A model generated the notes under the pieces. It was not told the DNA's origin. It did no database searches and worked only from the letters and a program-made list of their open reading frames with translations. Source: Undaria pinnatifida (Eukaryota > Sar > Phaeophyceae > Laminariales > Alariaceae). Taken from it: a DNA stretch of 64,000 nt. The translations under genes were made by a program, and so were the position numbers. Below are positions 30,020-40,930 of the stretch, piece after piece; position 1 is the stretch's first letter, and every line of letters starts with the position of its first letter. The stretch spans positions 6,122,796 through 6,186,795 of the forward strand of contig JABAKD010000028.1 of the NCBI GenBank assembly GCA_012845835.1, in the 5' to 3' direction.

Positions 30020-33000
30020 GACGGTGAAAGTAATCCTGACCGAAGATGTTACGGGCACGGGCTACAAGGGGGAGCAGGTCGAGATCCGCGGGGGCTTCAT
30101 GCGTAACTTTCTCTTCCCCCGCAAACACGCCATCTACGCCACCGACGAGAACAAGTTATTGTACAACACCGTCGACAGGGTGAGTTTCTTATCTTAATAA
30201 GTTCTTATGCGACACTGTCGTCAGAGTGAGCTTATTTTAGCCAGTTCTTATACGATGCCGTAGACAGCGTGAATTATCAAATTCTCTATGTTTTTCCACT
30301 CTAGACGTAAACACAAGGACCTTCGGGGTATTACCCCCTTTGGGAACCGGGCATCGCGAGATTTTGTCTGTGCGGCAACGAGATTTGAAAATTCCCGCTG
30401 GACGCCTGTTTGCGCGGGAACGGGACTTCGCATTTTTTCGTGGGACGCGTTTCTGCGGGAACACGATTTCGCGTTGTTCACGAGACCGCGAGATACGGGA
30501 TGCGGCATTTCGCGTTTTTTCACGGAATCATGGGACGCGGGATTCGTTCCGCGGGAAGATCCCGTGGAAAGCCTTGGGCAATGCCCCCTCTGGGAACCGG
30601 GTTCAGGCGCCAAAGTGACGAGTGCGGTATTGTCCACCATCTTCTACGACGAGTTTATCTGACGTGCCCGAATGTACCCATTCGCGTTCGTTTTATCGTG
30701 CCGCTGGGGCACCTCGCGTCGCAGACGGCGGAGAAGGAGAGGGCCGCGGCGTTGAAGGCGCTGAAGCGAGGGAGACAGGAACTCTCCGGCATCCCCGTCC
30801 TCTTGAATCGCCACGTGATGCCGGACGGGAAAGAGACAGCGCAAACTGTAATGTGCGTGCATACACTAATGGTTCCTCTGTAGTGCCGGTATGTGCCAGC
30901 CGGAAGCACCGGCATTATAGCGCCAACCGGCACTACTCCGCATACTACCACTGTTCGTTGTTCCCATCTGTGCCAAGCGATTTCGCAGGCACTATAGCGG
31001 GTAACCGGCACTACTCAACCGGCACTACAGCGGGGCCTTTACTGTGTGATGTACAGTAGGGGTTCCCCAGTAGGGCGGTGGCGTGCCAGAGCAGTGTGAC
31101 CACCTTTATTGGACGAGCGCTACGATCGAGGTAGCATTTTTGGCTTCGTTGTTTTGTTCATGAACCCGTTATCGTCGTCGGAGTGATCGTTCTTATCTTT
31201 TGTCAAAATGTTCGTTGTATACCTTAGGCCATGGTTAATAGGGTTACGCTTTCATATTTTCTCTCAAAAAACTTCTTTTCTTTTTTATGGGGAAAGGTAG
31301 CGCGGACGGTGATGCTCGAGTCGGGAGTTTCAGAAACAGTCAGGCGCGCCCCTTACCGCAGGATATGCCACGATATATTTATTAAGGTATACCGTTTTTT
31401 GGCAAAAATATTTCTTTTGAAATGACTGGCCTCCTTAACCCAATCTCCTCGGAATGTCATGCATTGTTGCCTTGCAAGGTAACTGTTTTTTACACGTAGG
31501 CAATGGGAGCGATTTTTTACCAGGTGTAAATAAACACATGTACAGAATTGCAAGCTGCTGCTCGGAGAAGGCTCCTCCTCAGCTTTTCTTTGATGTGTTT
31601 TTGAACCTTCTTCGTGCTAGCTTGCGATGAGGATCACCCCTCTCGGTCCGAAACTCCCTCATCTTTCTCCCCGAGCCCGACTGTCGGGGGGGGCCTCGGG
31701 CGTGCTTGCACCGTACCCGGGCTGCCAGCTGACAGGGTGTGCTGTACTCGTTTTTTGGCAAAAATATTTCGAATGCGTCATATGTGAATTCGACCAGTTG
31801 AGCGGTCGATACTGAGTTCCAACAGTCGAGCGATCTAAATTCGACGTTGCAAGCTGCGCGATTCATGAGTCTTGTAGCCAAAACATACATAGGAGTACTC
31901 GCATACAGGGGAGAAGAGAGGAGAGAGGTCCAGGTACAAATGGTTGGACTGCTAAAAATGATTATACATCAGCAGTACGTTCGAGGTACGAGGTGATTTG
32001 GCGATTACTGCTGCTGCTGTTGTAGTAGTCCTGCCACACTACCCGCCGGTACTCGAATGTACCTGGCATATGATACGATAATCATGGATTTTTCGTCCTT
32101 CCGACCGTTCGTTTGCTTTCTCCCTTCAATAGATACAAACCTCATCCACACTCGCTCCACCTCATCCTTGAAATACTATGAACTGATTTGATACCACACC
32201 GTACCCCTTGGCAGTAATTTGTCGCTTCTACGGTCCCTCTCTGCTTCGTTTTCTGCCTGTCATGCACGGAGGCGCAGGCGGGCGTCAGCCCGCCGCGGCG
32301 AAGCCCCCCTGGTGTAGTATATATTATACCAGGTACATAGCTTTTTTTTCCCCCGAATCGGTTTTTGCCCTAGACGGGTATAGAGATCTTCAGGTGAGAA
32401 AGCTCAGAAACTAAATGGTGCCCATCTACCGCACTGATTGTAGCTAGTGTGCTTCTATGTTCATTCCGTTTTTTTTTTGTGCAAACCCCCCTGTCGCGCC
32501 CAAGCGATTTTTTTTCCCGGCTTTTTGTCGGGCTACTGCCTTTCTTGCTCAGACCGCCTTATGGGGGGGCCCCCGCTAGCTGCTGTATGGTAGGCCCGAC
32601 GAAGTTTGCTAGTCAATCCGTTCTACCGTGCGTGCACGTTGAGGGGGGGGAAACCGCTCGCATTTTTTGAACGGCATCATTTGTTGCGGTATCGCGGTTC
32701 AAGGGGTTTGCCGTAGATGACGTTTTTTCGCTCCACCCGCGTTTTGGGTACAAGTACACTTTGATTTAGAGCAGGGCCGTGTTTGCGGTATCGTAATATC
32801 GAAGGCGGGTGGTTCTAAGGCGATTGTGTGGCGTTTTCGCTGTGGCTGCTTCTTGGAGACAAAACCACTTGGATTTTTTCGAGTAGGATATTTTGGGCTG
32901 TTGCGGTACCTCCTTTCAACGAACGGCTGGTCAAATGCAAGATATGGTGGCGTTTTTATGGCGGGTGACCCGAAAATATTATATAGACCCTAACACTTAG

Positions 33001-34255
33001 TTGACTATACGTCGACGGCTGAAGGTATGTTTTTTTTTGTCGTGATGATGTGGCGTCTTCGCTGCCTGCGCACGCTTTTTGAGAACGAAAACATTTCGGT
33101 TTTTCGTGTAACGGCGGTGGCGCTATCCGGGGGTCATGTTTTATGGTGTAACAAGCCGCCGTGCTTCGATAGAGGTATCCAGCACTAAGGGTGTAGCAGA
33201 TTCTAAGAAGTTTCTGAGCTCCCTACGCCAGGAGCTGAATATCTCACCCGAAGAATGGTTTCCAGAACGTTCTTTCGCGCATCCCCCCGGCCGATGTTCC
33301 TATGCGCTACATAAAGTTAGCGTAAGAACCGATGGTTCCACGCTCGAGCTCATCCGGTCGGAAAGTGCAAGCCCGTGTTGTTGTTGTTGTTGTTGTTGTT
33401 CTCACATTCACTCGCATAATCAAGTCCGTGGTCACAGGACAGGCTCCAGTCACTCTGGAGTGGAAGAACACTCCAGGAAAAACAAAGCAAGCCAAAAGTA
33501 CCCTTGGATGACTCTTTGGCCTGAATGTCTATTGGCCGACGACGGGGCTCGTCCCGCGCGATATTTTCATCCAATTTTGTTGGAATTTCTACCACAGCAT
33601 TCATTACACACCGAGAAATTCAATTTGCTCGTCGAGTTGGGCAAGGAGCAGCACGCAAACGAGGAAAAAAAAACGAGCGCCACACGACTCTTGTCGAGAG
33701 CCCAGACAGGGGAGGGGGGTACGCTGAAACAATAAACGCGTGTTTTTTGGCATGGGTCTCGATCCGTACACGGTAAAATCCGTACGCTCCCGATTGTTTT
33801 TTTTTCATTTTGTCTTTCTTGCTGGAGTGTGGCGTCTGGGTGATTATTCTTTTTTTGTTTTCCGAATGTCAGCTTTCGCGTGAGCTGAGCTGTAGAGCTA
33901 GCTCCTCAGGGGAAAGGGGTCTCACAAATAAAAACAACCGAGTACCCGTGTCGCATGATAGCACTCGTCGAAGGCTTTAAGGCAGCAATATTTTTAATGG
34001 GTTTTCCTCCCCCCTCCGTTTCGTTCTCGCCGCCCAGATTTTGGCACGGACCAAGACCTCGGGTTCGGGTGGGGGAGGTCTTCTTTTGAGGGCCTCTTCT
34101 TGCAGTGGCTCGAGAAATCACTCGCGCGAGTAACCGACCCCTATTCCTTCGCGGTCTTAACGCCTGTACAACTGGAAACCCTTTTTTTACAAAATTACTT
34201 GAATTTAGTATGGGGAGGGACGTGGGGGCTCTAAAGGTGACTGATTCTACGATAG

Positions 34256-34289
<34 letters not shown>

Positions 34290-35780
34290 GCAGTGATTTT
34301 CTTTAACGAACGTTTTATGGCTGCTCGACACGAGGAAGTTTGCTGTTTTTTGTCAAGGTCTCCGTATGTTTCGCTTGTTTGCAATGGACTACTACACTAT
34401 CGGACGATGGCGTCGTCGGGGTGGCAAGGGACGCCGTATTTCAGGAGGTTCGGCCGGGATGTGCTGGTTTCAAAACCGGCGATTTTGTTCAAGAAAAGTT
34501 GGGGGGGCTATCGTAGAACGACTCAGGGGTGAAGCTTTCGTGCTGTTTTTTGTTGGTCGTATGAAACCGCCAACGAATGGTTTAGCTACACCGCGCCAAA
34601 ACAAATGGCCTATATATATTTTTTTTTCGTCGGGGTACTGAGTCACTCAGGCGAGTGGCTCACACGCAGCAGTAGCGAAAAAGGGGTCCCCCGCCCCCCA
34701 CCGCGGCCTTGAGCGCTCTGCACGCACTTTTTTGGGGGGGGGGCAAGGCTACGGTAGGGAGGGTACCCCCCCGTTTTTCACCAAGGGGTTCGAGCTATCA
34801 TAGTCTCACGAGTGACTCATTACCTCACTGACGGAAAAAAAAATTACGCGGCAAGCTTGGCGCAGCGAGGCTAACTATTGCATTGCGGGTTCACGTCCCC
34901 AGATTACAATAGCACCAAAAGCTTGAGTTAGACGAATATATAGGGCCAATGCTCTTCTTTGCAAGCTGCGTTGTTAGTACTTCCCCATTTTCGTGACAGA
35001 AAACGTCCATCTTGATGCCCCCCCCCCCCCTCCTTCCCCCCTTTCCTGGAATCGTTATCGCCACCTCGGCTGCGGTTTGGGCGGGGCTAAGGGCGTGTGA
35101 AGAGCCTGTGGCTAGTACATTGTAACCTTGCCCAGGCATGCGCGATTCGGTAGGGAGCCACGAGTAAGCCATGCAGGGTTTCATTCCTTCGCTCACAAAT
35201 AAATATCAACCCCGCGTTTGCCCCCCCCCCCCCTCCCCCCCCCCCTACTTATTCAAGATGTCGGATTTTTTACTCTTTTCTCTTCGAGTTCATAACTAAA
35301 ACTCAAAAGGTCATGTTTGCCCCCTTAGTCAAGAGAACGGATCTAGTGTTTTTTTTCAGCCCCCCCCCCCCCCCACCCCGCGCGTAAAATGCTTATCGCC
35401 GCGTCTATCTCAATCTCGGTAGGGCCAAAGACGTGAGCGCCTACCTTCGAAAGGCGTCTCAGGTTGAGGTGACAGATGAGGAGGTCAGGCTCCCGCACGG
35501 GAGGCCCATCGGGTCCGTGGGCGAGCACTCGGTGCTAGTGCGCGCGAAACTATCAGACGCGGAAACCGCTATCTTGAAGGAGGAGCTGGGGGAGAAAGAG
35601 TTTGACCAGCAGGCGTGGGTGCCCGTGAGGGTGTTCGTAGATAAAATGAAGGCTGGGGGGAAGCGCGCCCAGGAGGAGGAAGAGGGGGAAGCGGAGGACG
35701 CTGGTGGAGAACAGGGGAAGGGGGAGGAGGCGGTGGCGGCGGGGGGTGCCAGGGGGAAGCGGGGCAATATGTCGTACTAG
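30020..35780 (+). CDS. Organellar ribosomal protein bL9 (5' partial model)
   Basis: bL9 binds the L1-stalk base of bacterial-type ribosomes; a nuclear copy implies import into mitochondrion or plastid, more likely mitochondrion. Exons seen: 30020-30179 (TVKVILTEDVTGTGYKG, RGGFMRNFLFPRKHAIYAT), 30725-30847 (TAEKERAAALKALKRGRQEL, IPVLLNRHVMPDGK) and 35423-35780 (AKDVSAYLRKASQVEV, RLPHGRPIGSVGEHSV, MKAG and an acidic tail to MSY). The first two join in phase 0. The last exon needs a 2-nt donor phase, so a small exon carrying the usual G-S-V-T-like turn must lie between 30848 and 35422; I did not find it. The targeting-peptide exon(s) left of 30018 were also not found. The tail after the C-terminal domain is Glu/Gly-rich and longer than in bacteria. 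The 4.6-kb intron holds short inverted-repeat elements. Confidence 0.87.
30150..30285 (+). repeat. Tandem triplication of the bL9 first-exon donor edge
   Basis: The real edge AACACCGTCGACAGG plus GTGAGTTTCTTATC (ends 30179) is followed by two copies: GACACTGTCGTCAGAGTGAGC near 30210-30232, and GATGCCGTAGACAGCGTGAAT near 30254-30275. Each is preceded by AGTTCTTAT matching AGTTATTGT of the exon. Copy 2 keeps GTGAGC. Copy 3 keeps GTGAAT. Confidence 0.82.
30325..30610. repeat. Complex GCGGGA/TTCGCG repeat with duplicated ends
   Basis: CCCCCTTTGGGAACCGGGCA near 30339 recurs as CCCCCTCTGGGAACCGGGTT near 30585. Between them TTCGCG, GGGACGCG and GCGGGAAC motifs repeat on both strands. It may be a small element in the bL9 intron. 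Confidence 0.6.
30878..31030. mobile_element. 153-bp element with perfect 13-bp inverted ends
   Basis: It starts CTGTAGTGCCGGT (30878-30890) and ends ACCGGCACTACAG (31018-31030), exact reverse complements. It lies 31 bp after the bL9 second-exon donor. Relatives are at 72-268 and 3145-3320. No clear target duplication. Confidence 0.75.
33195..33400. mobile_element. GAGCTCCT family element, diverged copy
   Basis: The segment GCAGATTCTAAGAAGTTTCTG, GAGCTGAATATCTCACCCG and AGAATGG parallels 29570 and 37925. A (GTT)n-CTCACATT junction follows at 33374-33412. The 199-residue frame that starts at 33136 is produced by these repeats. Confidence 0.55.
34238..34525. mobile_element. Poly-C/poly-G inverted-repeat element, copy a
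   Basis: The left end is TGACTGATTCTACGATAG then a C run of about 23. The right end is a G run then CTATCGTAGAACGACTCA, so the homopolymers are part of the inverted repeat. The interior has ATGGCTGCTCGACACGAGG, conserved in four other copies (40685, 44768 inverted, 45194, 45562). Confidence 0.85.
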
Positions 35781-36003
35781 TTCGTGTGGCAGAGCTGTGG
35801 GGGGTTCGCTCGAGGGGGATGCGATGGCGGGGGAGGTCGGGGGCGGGGGAGTGGAAGCGCGGCTACATCGTATTCGTTGGTAGCAGAGCTGTGGGGTTTC
35901 CACTCGAGGGAGGATGCGGGGGCGGCGGCAGCAGGGGGGGGGGGGGGGGGGCACGTCGTACTACTGCTGTTGGTGACTTGGCTGTGGGGGTTACCGCTCG
36001 GTT
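35773..36003 (+). repeat. Tandem triplication starting at the bL9 stop codon
   Basis: ATGTCGTACTAG (stop) with GCAGAGCTGTGGGGGGTTCG is repeated as ACATCGTATTCG with GCAGAGCTGTGGGGTTTCC (about 35866-35906), and as CACGTCGTACTAC with GGCTGTGGGGGTTACC (about 35951-35995). Spacing is about 90 bp. G runs separate the units. In the two extra copies the stop position is lost. Confidence 0.78.
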
Positions 36004-36159
36004 GTTACCGAGGCGTGAACGGTCCGGGGGTAGAGGGTTTTCTTGCCTGTTGTTCCCATGTTTTTTTCTTTTGGTGGCGGGAGGGAGCGTTCGGTGGGGT
36101 CTTAAGACTGTGCCGCGGGCGTTCTGGGGAAGGGGGGGAGTCGACGCGATGCTGATGTT

Positions 36160-37120
36160 CGGAAGGAAGTGCGCAAATCAAAATACGGTTTTCTTATGTG
36201 GTATCCCCCATTTCTTGTGTGTGAAGGGTCGAATATCGTCAGCAAACGACCGCACGTTCCGTGAACGAAACACGATTCAGTGCGCGGTGTACTTTTTGGG
36301 GGGGGGGCTATACGTAGGTTGCCATACTGGCATTCAAGGGTTATGCGAAGATTTCGTGACAGCGTGCACCCATCAGAGAAATGAGATCCCTATTGCGACG
36401 CGTGTTGTTTGTGGCAGAGGTTGCTCTTGTTTGGGGCAAAATATTTTCTCAATGTCGGGGCTCCTGGACCCGGTTTTTTTCGGAAGATCACACACCTCGG
36501 GCAGATCATTTAGATCATACAGACCATCTACAGTACATCCCGTATCTGCCGCTACGAGCTGTTGCGCAGGGTCTGTGTACGAAAGAGTACGACTCCAGCC
36601 CAAGAAACGTGCGCTTGATCATGCAGATGGCACGGCTTCCATCCGCTATACCATACAGATCTTGCCTGAAAAATCTACAGTAGATCAGCGAGTGGAGATC
36701 GGTGATCTGTCCCGTGTGTGTGGAACGTTGTTATTGTTTTTGCCGAAGTTTTTTTTGTATGCTGCTAGACCATGGGTTTGCTGATCGGGCTGCACGTTTA
36801 GGTTTACTCAGAAGCAGTTTATTTGCGTGAGGTATATAGTCTAGAGCCCCTTAAAGTGGTTCGGAACCTCAAAAAATTGAAACGGAGCATCTCTACCGCA
36901 GCATGTGTCTTGCGGGACAGACAGATGTCTGATTTTTGTAGAGCTTTGAGTCGGCAGAGTTTCGCGACTGCTGACTAGTCGGTGGATGCCATTAGCTCGT
37001 CAACTACGTGGCTTTTGTCGGCAAGTCGGCTGGCGAAGCGAGCTGACGGCCAACCAACTTGCCGACTTCCGCCCCCTTTAACGCGCGGACGGGACCCCCC
37101 CCCCCCCCCCGTTTCGTCGA
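36160..37120. other. No gene recognised
   Basis: A long plus-strand frame (35786-36784) crosses this stretch but begins inside the bL9 3' repeat and shows no known domain. Short GATCA-type and CTACAGTA palindromes near 36485-36690 suggest remnants of an element. I see nothing else supportable. Confidence 0.4.
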
Positions 37121-37249
37121 CGCATGCTACGATAGATGTGTGTACCTTTTTTTGGCTACTTTGTTTTCTGAATGACGGGGCTCCTAAGGACTTAACGCAA
37201 AATCGTCGGAAAAAATAGGTGCCTTTTTTTTTGCGCGATTGAACTGACG

Positions 37250-37531
37250 ATGCATGCTACGATAGAGGTGTGTACCTTTTTTTGGTGATTTTGTTTTTTG
37301 AATGACGGGGCTCCTAGTGACTTGACCCAAAATCGTCGGGATAACACTCGTAGGCATTTTTTTTTTTTCACGGTTCTCGTTGTGTACCTAGGCCTATGGG
37401 ATTTTTCATCCGGTAGCAGTTTTCTTCTTCTCCATCTGGGCAAATCAGTTGTTGGAGAGAGGTGTCAAGCTCCCAAATTGAGCAACCCCAGCAAAAAAAA
37501 AAAGACTCCTCTAGTATTGAAGCACGCGTCC
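37250..37531. mobile_element. CTACGATAGAGG inverted-repeat element, inverted orientation
   Basis: The left end is GCATGCTACGATAGAGGTG and the right end AGTATTGAAGCACGCGTC, a diverged match to CTATCGTAGCACGCG. The interior shares TGACGGGGCTCC, TTGTGTACCTAGGC and TTTTTCATCCGGTAGCAG with 48908-49289 and 63702-63975. A truncated left end of the same family precedes it at 37122-37210. Confidence 0.7.
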
Positions 37532-37924
37532 GAATGGCATACAAGTAGAACGTGGGCGAAAAGCTCGACCATCTGCTGAGCACCTTTTGGAAAACGCCAA
37601 ATGTAAAAAAAACGTGCGGATTTTTCCTACTGGTAACGTTATGTGAACTTGGCGTGATTTTTGGCGTTCACAGCAGGTGCTGCCACAAGGCTGCCGTTGG
37701 GAGCTTGTCGACGTTATTATTAGGTGAATTTTTCGTCATTGCTGACTCTCCAAAAGGCGCCAACAAAGAAAAAGAGGTCTGCCGTTTGCCCACCTTCTAC
37801 TTTGTTGACGGAGCGGGGGGGGGGGGGTGGGGGGGGGGGGTCCCGTCCACCCTTGTCTACAAACAGTGGAGATTTTAGAGAAGTGTGCCGTGTTGATGTG
37901 CTGAGTCATTCCACGCTACGGGTG

Positions 37925-38105
37925 CAGCAGATTCGGAGAAACTTCTGAGCTCCTAACAGGAAGAATGAGCTCAAGATATCACCCGAAGCATGACTTCGAA
38001 GGCATTCATTCGTTCGCACAACCCGACGGCCAAGATTTCTGTTTTCGCTACGGTAGTAGTCCTAAAATATATATGCTCGCACAACTCTGCCACTCGTAAA
38101 ATTGT
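37925..38105. mobile_element. GAGCTCCT family element, copy 3
   Basis: It contains ACTTCTGAGCTCCTAACA, GAGCTCAAGATATCACCCG and GACTTCGAAGGCATTC, ending TCGTAAAATTG. It aligns with 29570-29745. Confidence 0.65.
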
Positions 38106-38169
38106 CATAATATACTCTCAACCCCGGCAGGTCCACGCTTGAGGAGGTCAATCGGTCAGAAACGTTTTG

Positions 38170-38494
38170 ACGCGTGTTACGATAGAGGAAGGTGAGAAAA
38201 AAAAAAAAAAAAAAAAAAAAATCTTCTGAGGTTCTTCGATGATTGTTGGGAGCTTAAGATATACCTCTCACACCCCCGTGACCCTCAAAAACCGATTATT
38301 TGGAGGAAAAAATTCTACCGGATGAAAAGCCTCATGGCCCCTCTAGGTACACGACGAGATTCATGCTAAAAAAAAATGGCCTATTATTTATTTATTTTCC
38401 GACAATTTTGGGTTAAGGAGCCCCGTCATTCAGAAAGCAAAATAGCCAAAAAAAGGTATACCTCGACCATCATCAGATGATCGTAGAACGCGTC
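38170..38494. mobile_element. CTACGATAGAGG inverted-repeat element, forward orientation
   Basis: ACGCGTGTTACGATAGAGG on the left and GATCGTAGAACGCGTC on the right. The interior includes a poly-A run of about 26 (38196-38221) and GGGTTAAGGAGCCCCGTCAT, the reverse complement of the block in the inverted copies. Confidence 0.75.
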
Positions 38495-38794
38495 TTTTGT
38501 CGCCCAAAACGCGCAACGCCCTACTGCTGTGGGGTGAGCCTGCTTTTAAAATTTGTAGCATATACAAACAATGCAACGCCGCAACTACATCTACTGCAGC
38601 GTAGTAGTCTTTATGATGTTGCCACACGGTTGTTGCCTCCCACGACATGTTGAAAACCAAATAACGCAGGGAACCAAAAAAATCCAGGCGCCATTTTTTT
38701 TGTTTCTTCGGGTAGGGAATTCATCCAAGAAAATTCCCTTTTCGGGTGGAGGCCGACCCGACGACGATACCTACCTGTATCCGAAAATGAAAGT

Positions 38795-38930
38795 CTGAAA
38801 AAATCGCCAGTTTCGAGTCCATAAGAAGATCTGCGGGCCGGTTTGGCGACCCGAAAACGTTCATCGCCAGTTTTGGGTCTATAAGGAGATCGGCAGGCCG
38901 GTTTTGCGACCCGAAAGCGTTCATTTTCGG
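38795..38930. repeat. Two tandem 62-bp units
   Basis: ATCGCCAGTTTCGAGTCCAT and ATCGCCAGTTTTGGGTCTAT begin two copies that share GCCGGTTT and CGACCCGAAA. Short frames on the minus strand derive from them. Confidence 0.85.
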
Positions 38931-39313
38931 ATCCCGGAACGGTGTTGTTAGAGTAAGAGATTGCCTCCACTCAGTATTTTTGACTACGTTTCTCCATTCT
39001 CCACCTACCTGCAAGACGAAACGTCAAGACACCATACGGTATGCGACACCAGCTGAAAAGCTTTTGTTTCTGGGCAGGCTGGAATTCTTGTATAATAAGG
39101 CAGTAGTACTGTAGCGGTACGTCCTGCACTATTTTCAGTACCAGGTACGAAAGAGGTAATGTTTGTTATTATTGTCGTCCCTAATTAGTAACTCGGGCCC
39201 TGCTGTTCTTGAGTGAAGTGTTCTGTCGCGTGCTACTGTAGATACGAATGTTGTCGCGAGGTAGGAACTCGCGCTGCAGGATACTTGTAATTGTCGGTCA
39301 GCGTGTGTGCGTT

Positions 39314-39627
39314 GAGAATCCCTATTTGCAGGACGGGCCTGCAACGAATTCTTGAAGGACGTGCCTCTGATTGTCCACCTGCCGCTTTTTATTGCCCGCG
39401 TTTTTTTTTTGGCGAACGCCTGCCGAACGCGCGGCGAAGCCGCGCGAGGGCACTTTTAGCCCCACGTACCGGTCAAACGGTCAGGGGTCGGGTTGGGGTT
39501 GGGGTTAGGGTTAGGGTTAGGGTTAGGGTCGGGGTTGGGTGGGGTCTGTGCAGGTACCTGGGACAAAAGTGTGCCAAATCGTCCTGCAAGAATTCGTTGC
39601 AGGCCCGTCCTGCAAATAGGGGCTCCC
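39314..39627. mobile_element. Mutator-like small element carrying telomeric repeats
   Basis: Inverted arms at 39321-39360 and 39581-39620 match at 39 of 40 positions (CCTATTTGCAGGACGGGCCT at the outer side) and continue weakly to 39314 and 39627. GTGTGCGTT lies immediately outside both ends (39305-39313 and 39628-39636), a 9-bp target duplication as expected for Mutator-like elements. The interior has four exact TTAGGG units (39505-39528) within a GGGTT-rich tract and a GC-rich hairpin. No transposase is encoded. Confidence 0.82.
39505..39528 (+). repeat. Interstitial telomeric repeat (TTAGGG)4
   Basis: Four exact units flanked by GGGGTT and GGGTCGGGGTT variants, inside the element at 39314-39627. 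Confidence 0.92.
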
Positions 39628-40684
39628 GTGTGCGTTGTTGGTAGGTGGAGACGCTTCAGGGGTAACCTCGAAACGAGCCCCTGCCACATTTATTTGTTTT
39701 CGTGTTTTCGGCGCTGTGTGAACGTGTGAACATCTCCGCAGAAATTTTACGGAAAACTCCCACTTCTTACTTGCTCGTATTAATCTGAAACCGTCGAAAA
39801 AATGTTCCCGTTCGTTGAAACGGGATCAAGTTTCTGGGCAACTGAAAATACCAAGATGGTGTGGCTGTGGGTCGGGTTCCCGGCTGCCCACACATCCCTT
39901 ACCCCCGCCTTCGCTACCGGAGTGTCAGCCTACAACCTGCAGACACGCGACCCGACGTGACAGCACGCAACAACTATACGCAGTAAAATGTGATGTGATG
40001 GGAGCTTCGAAGAGAAGGAATCCCAGGAGGAGGAGGAGGAGGAGGAGGAGGCTATCATCGTATCCTCCTGTATCTCATGAAAGAAGCATGCGGTCGTGCA
40101 TGCACACGACCAGTTGTGGTGTGGGAGTTTCGAAGAATAACAAACACCAGCAGCAGGGGTTTTTCGTGTCATCCAGTATCATCCTGCACGGTCGTGCATG
40201 GTACACCACAGAAGAAGGAAGAACCACCGCGAGGGACGATGCCCAAGAAAGTCCACACCACGTTTATGGGTGGTGTATCGCGAGGAACGACCGGAACAAC
40301 AGTGTAGGATATCCCGGTATTCCGCAAGGAGGACATCCTCCGTCCCTGGACGGAACCAGTCTGTTTCGCAAGGATCTTGCGGTGAGAGAAAACTAAGACA
40401 ACCCCACACCAAAGCAACCACAAACCAGCAGCAAGACTCCCTCGTCTGCGCGGAACGCACGGTCGAGCTCTGAAGCCATTTTCTTTAGTCACGCGGGGGG
40501 GGGTAGCGGGAAACAACCAACACGTTCGTTCGCGTCGTCTGTCTCGGAAGTATCAACGCGCGTGCGAGAGCAAGTTTCGGTCTGGTATATATTTTTTTAC
40601 GATGCGAATGCGTCCATCGCGCATTACGCACATACAAACAGTACAGGATCTAATAATAACACTTTAAAACAGAGTAATACGGAA

Positions 40685-40930
40685 TGACTAATTCTACGAT
40701 ACTCCCCGCAAAAAACATCGATTTTCTTTACCGAACGTTTCATGGCTGCTCGACACGAGGAAGGACGCTATGAAAAAAATATCTTCATGTCTGTTCTTGT
40801 TTGCAAAGGGGTATCGAACGATGACGTCGGAGTAGCATATGTCAGGAGATACGGTCGGGAGTCGGTTTCAAACCCAGCGAAACCTTCGCCATAGAAAGTT
40901 GGGGGGGGGGGGGGACCGTAGAACGACTTG
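40685..40930. mobile_element. Poly-C/poly-G inverted-repeat element, copy b
   Basis: TGACTAATTCTACGATAC on the left and ACCGTAGAACGACTTGA on the right. It has the internal CATGGCTGCTCGACACGAGG. The left C run has shrunk to CCCC while the right G run is about 15 nt. Confidence 0.8.

Noticed and set aside
33136-33735. 199-codon plus-strand frame
   Set aside because: Its first part is a dispersed repeat found at 29570 and 37925, and its middle is a GTT microsatellite. It is not a plausible gene. I also considered its FYGVT stretch as the missing bL9 turn exon, but no donor follows.
35786-36784. 332-codon plus-strand open frame
   Set aside because: It starts in the triplicated bL9 3' region and G runs, has no recognisable domain, and the downstream half is made of repeat fragments.
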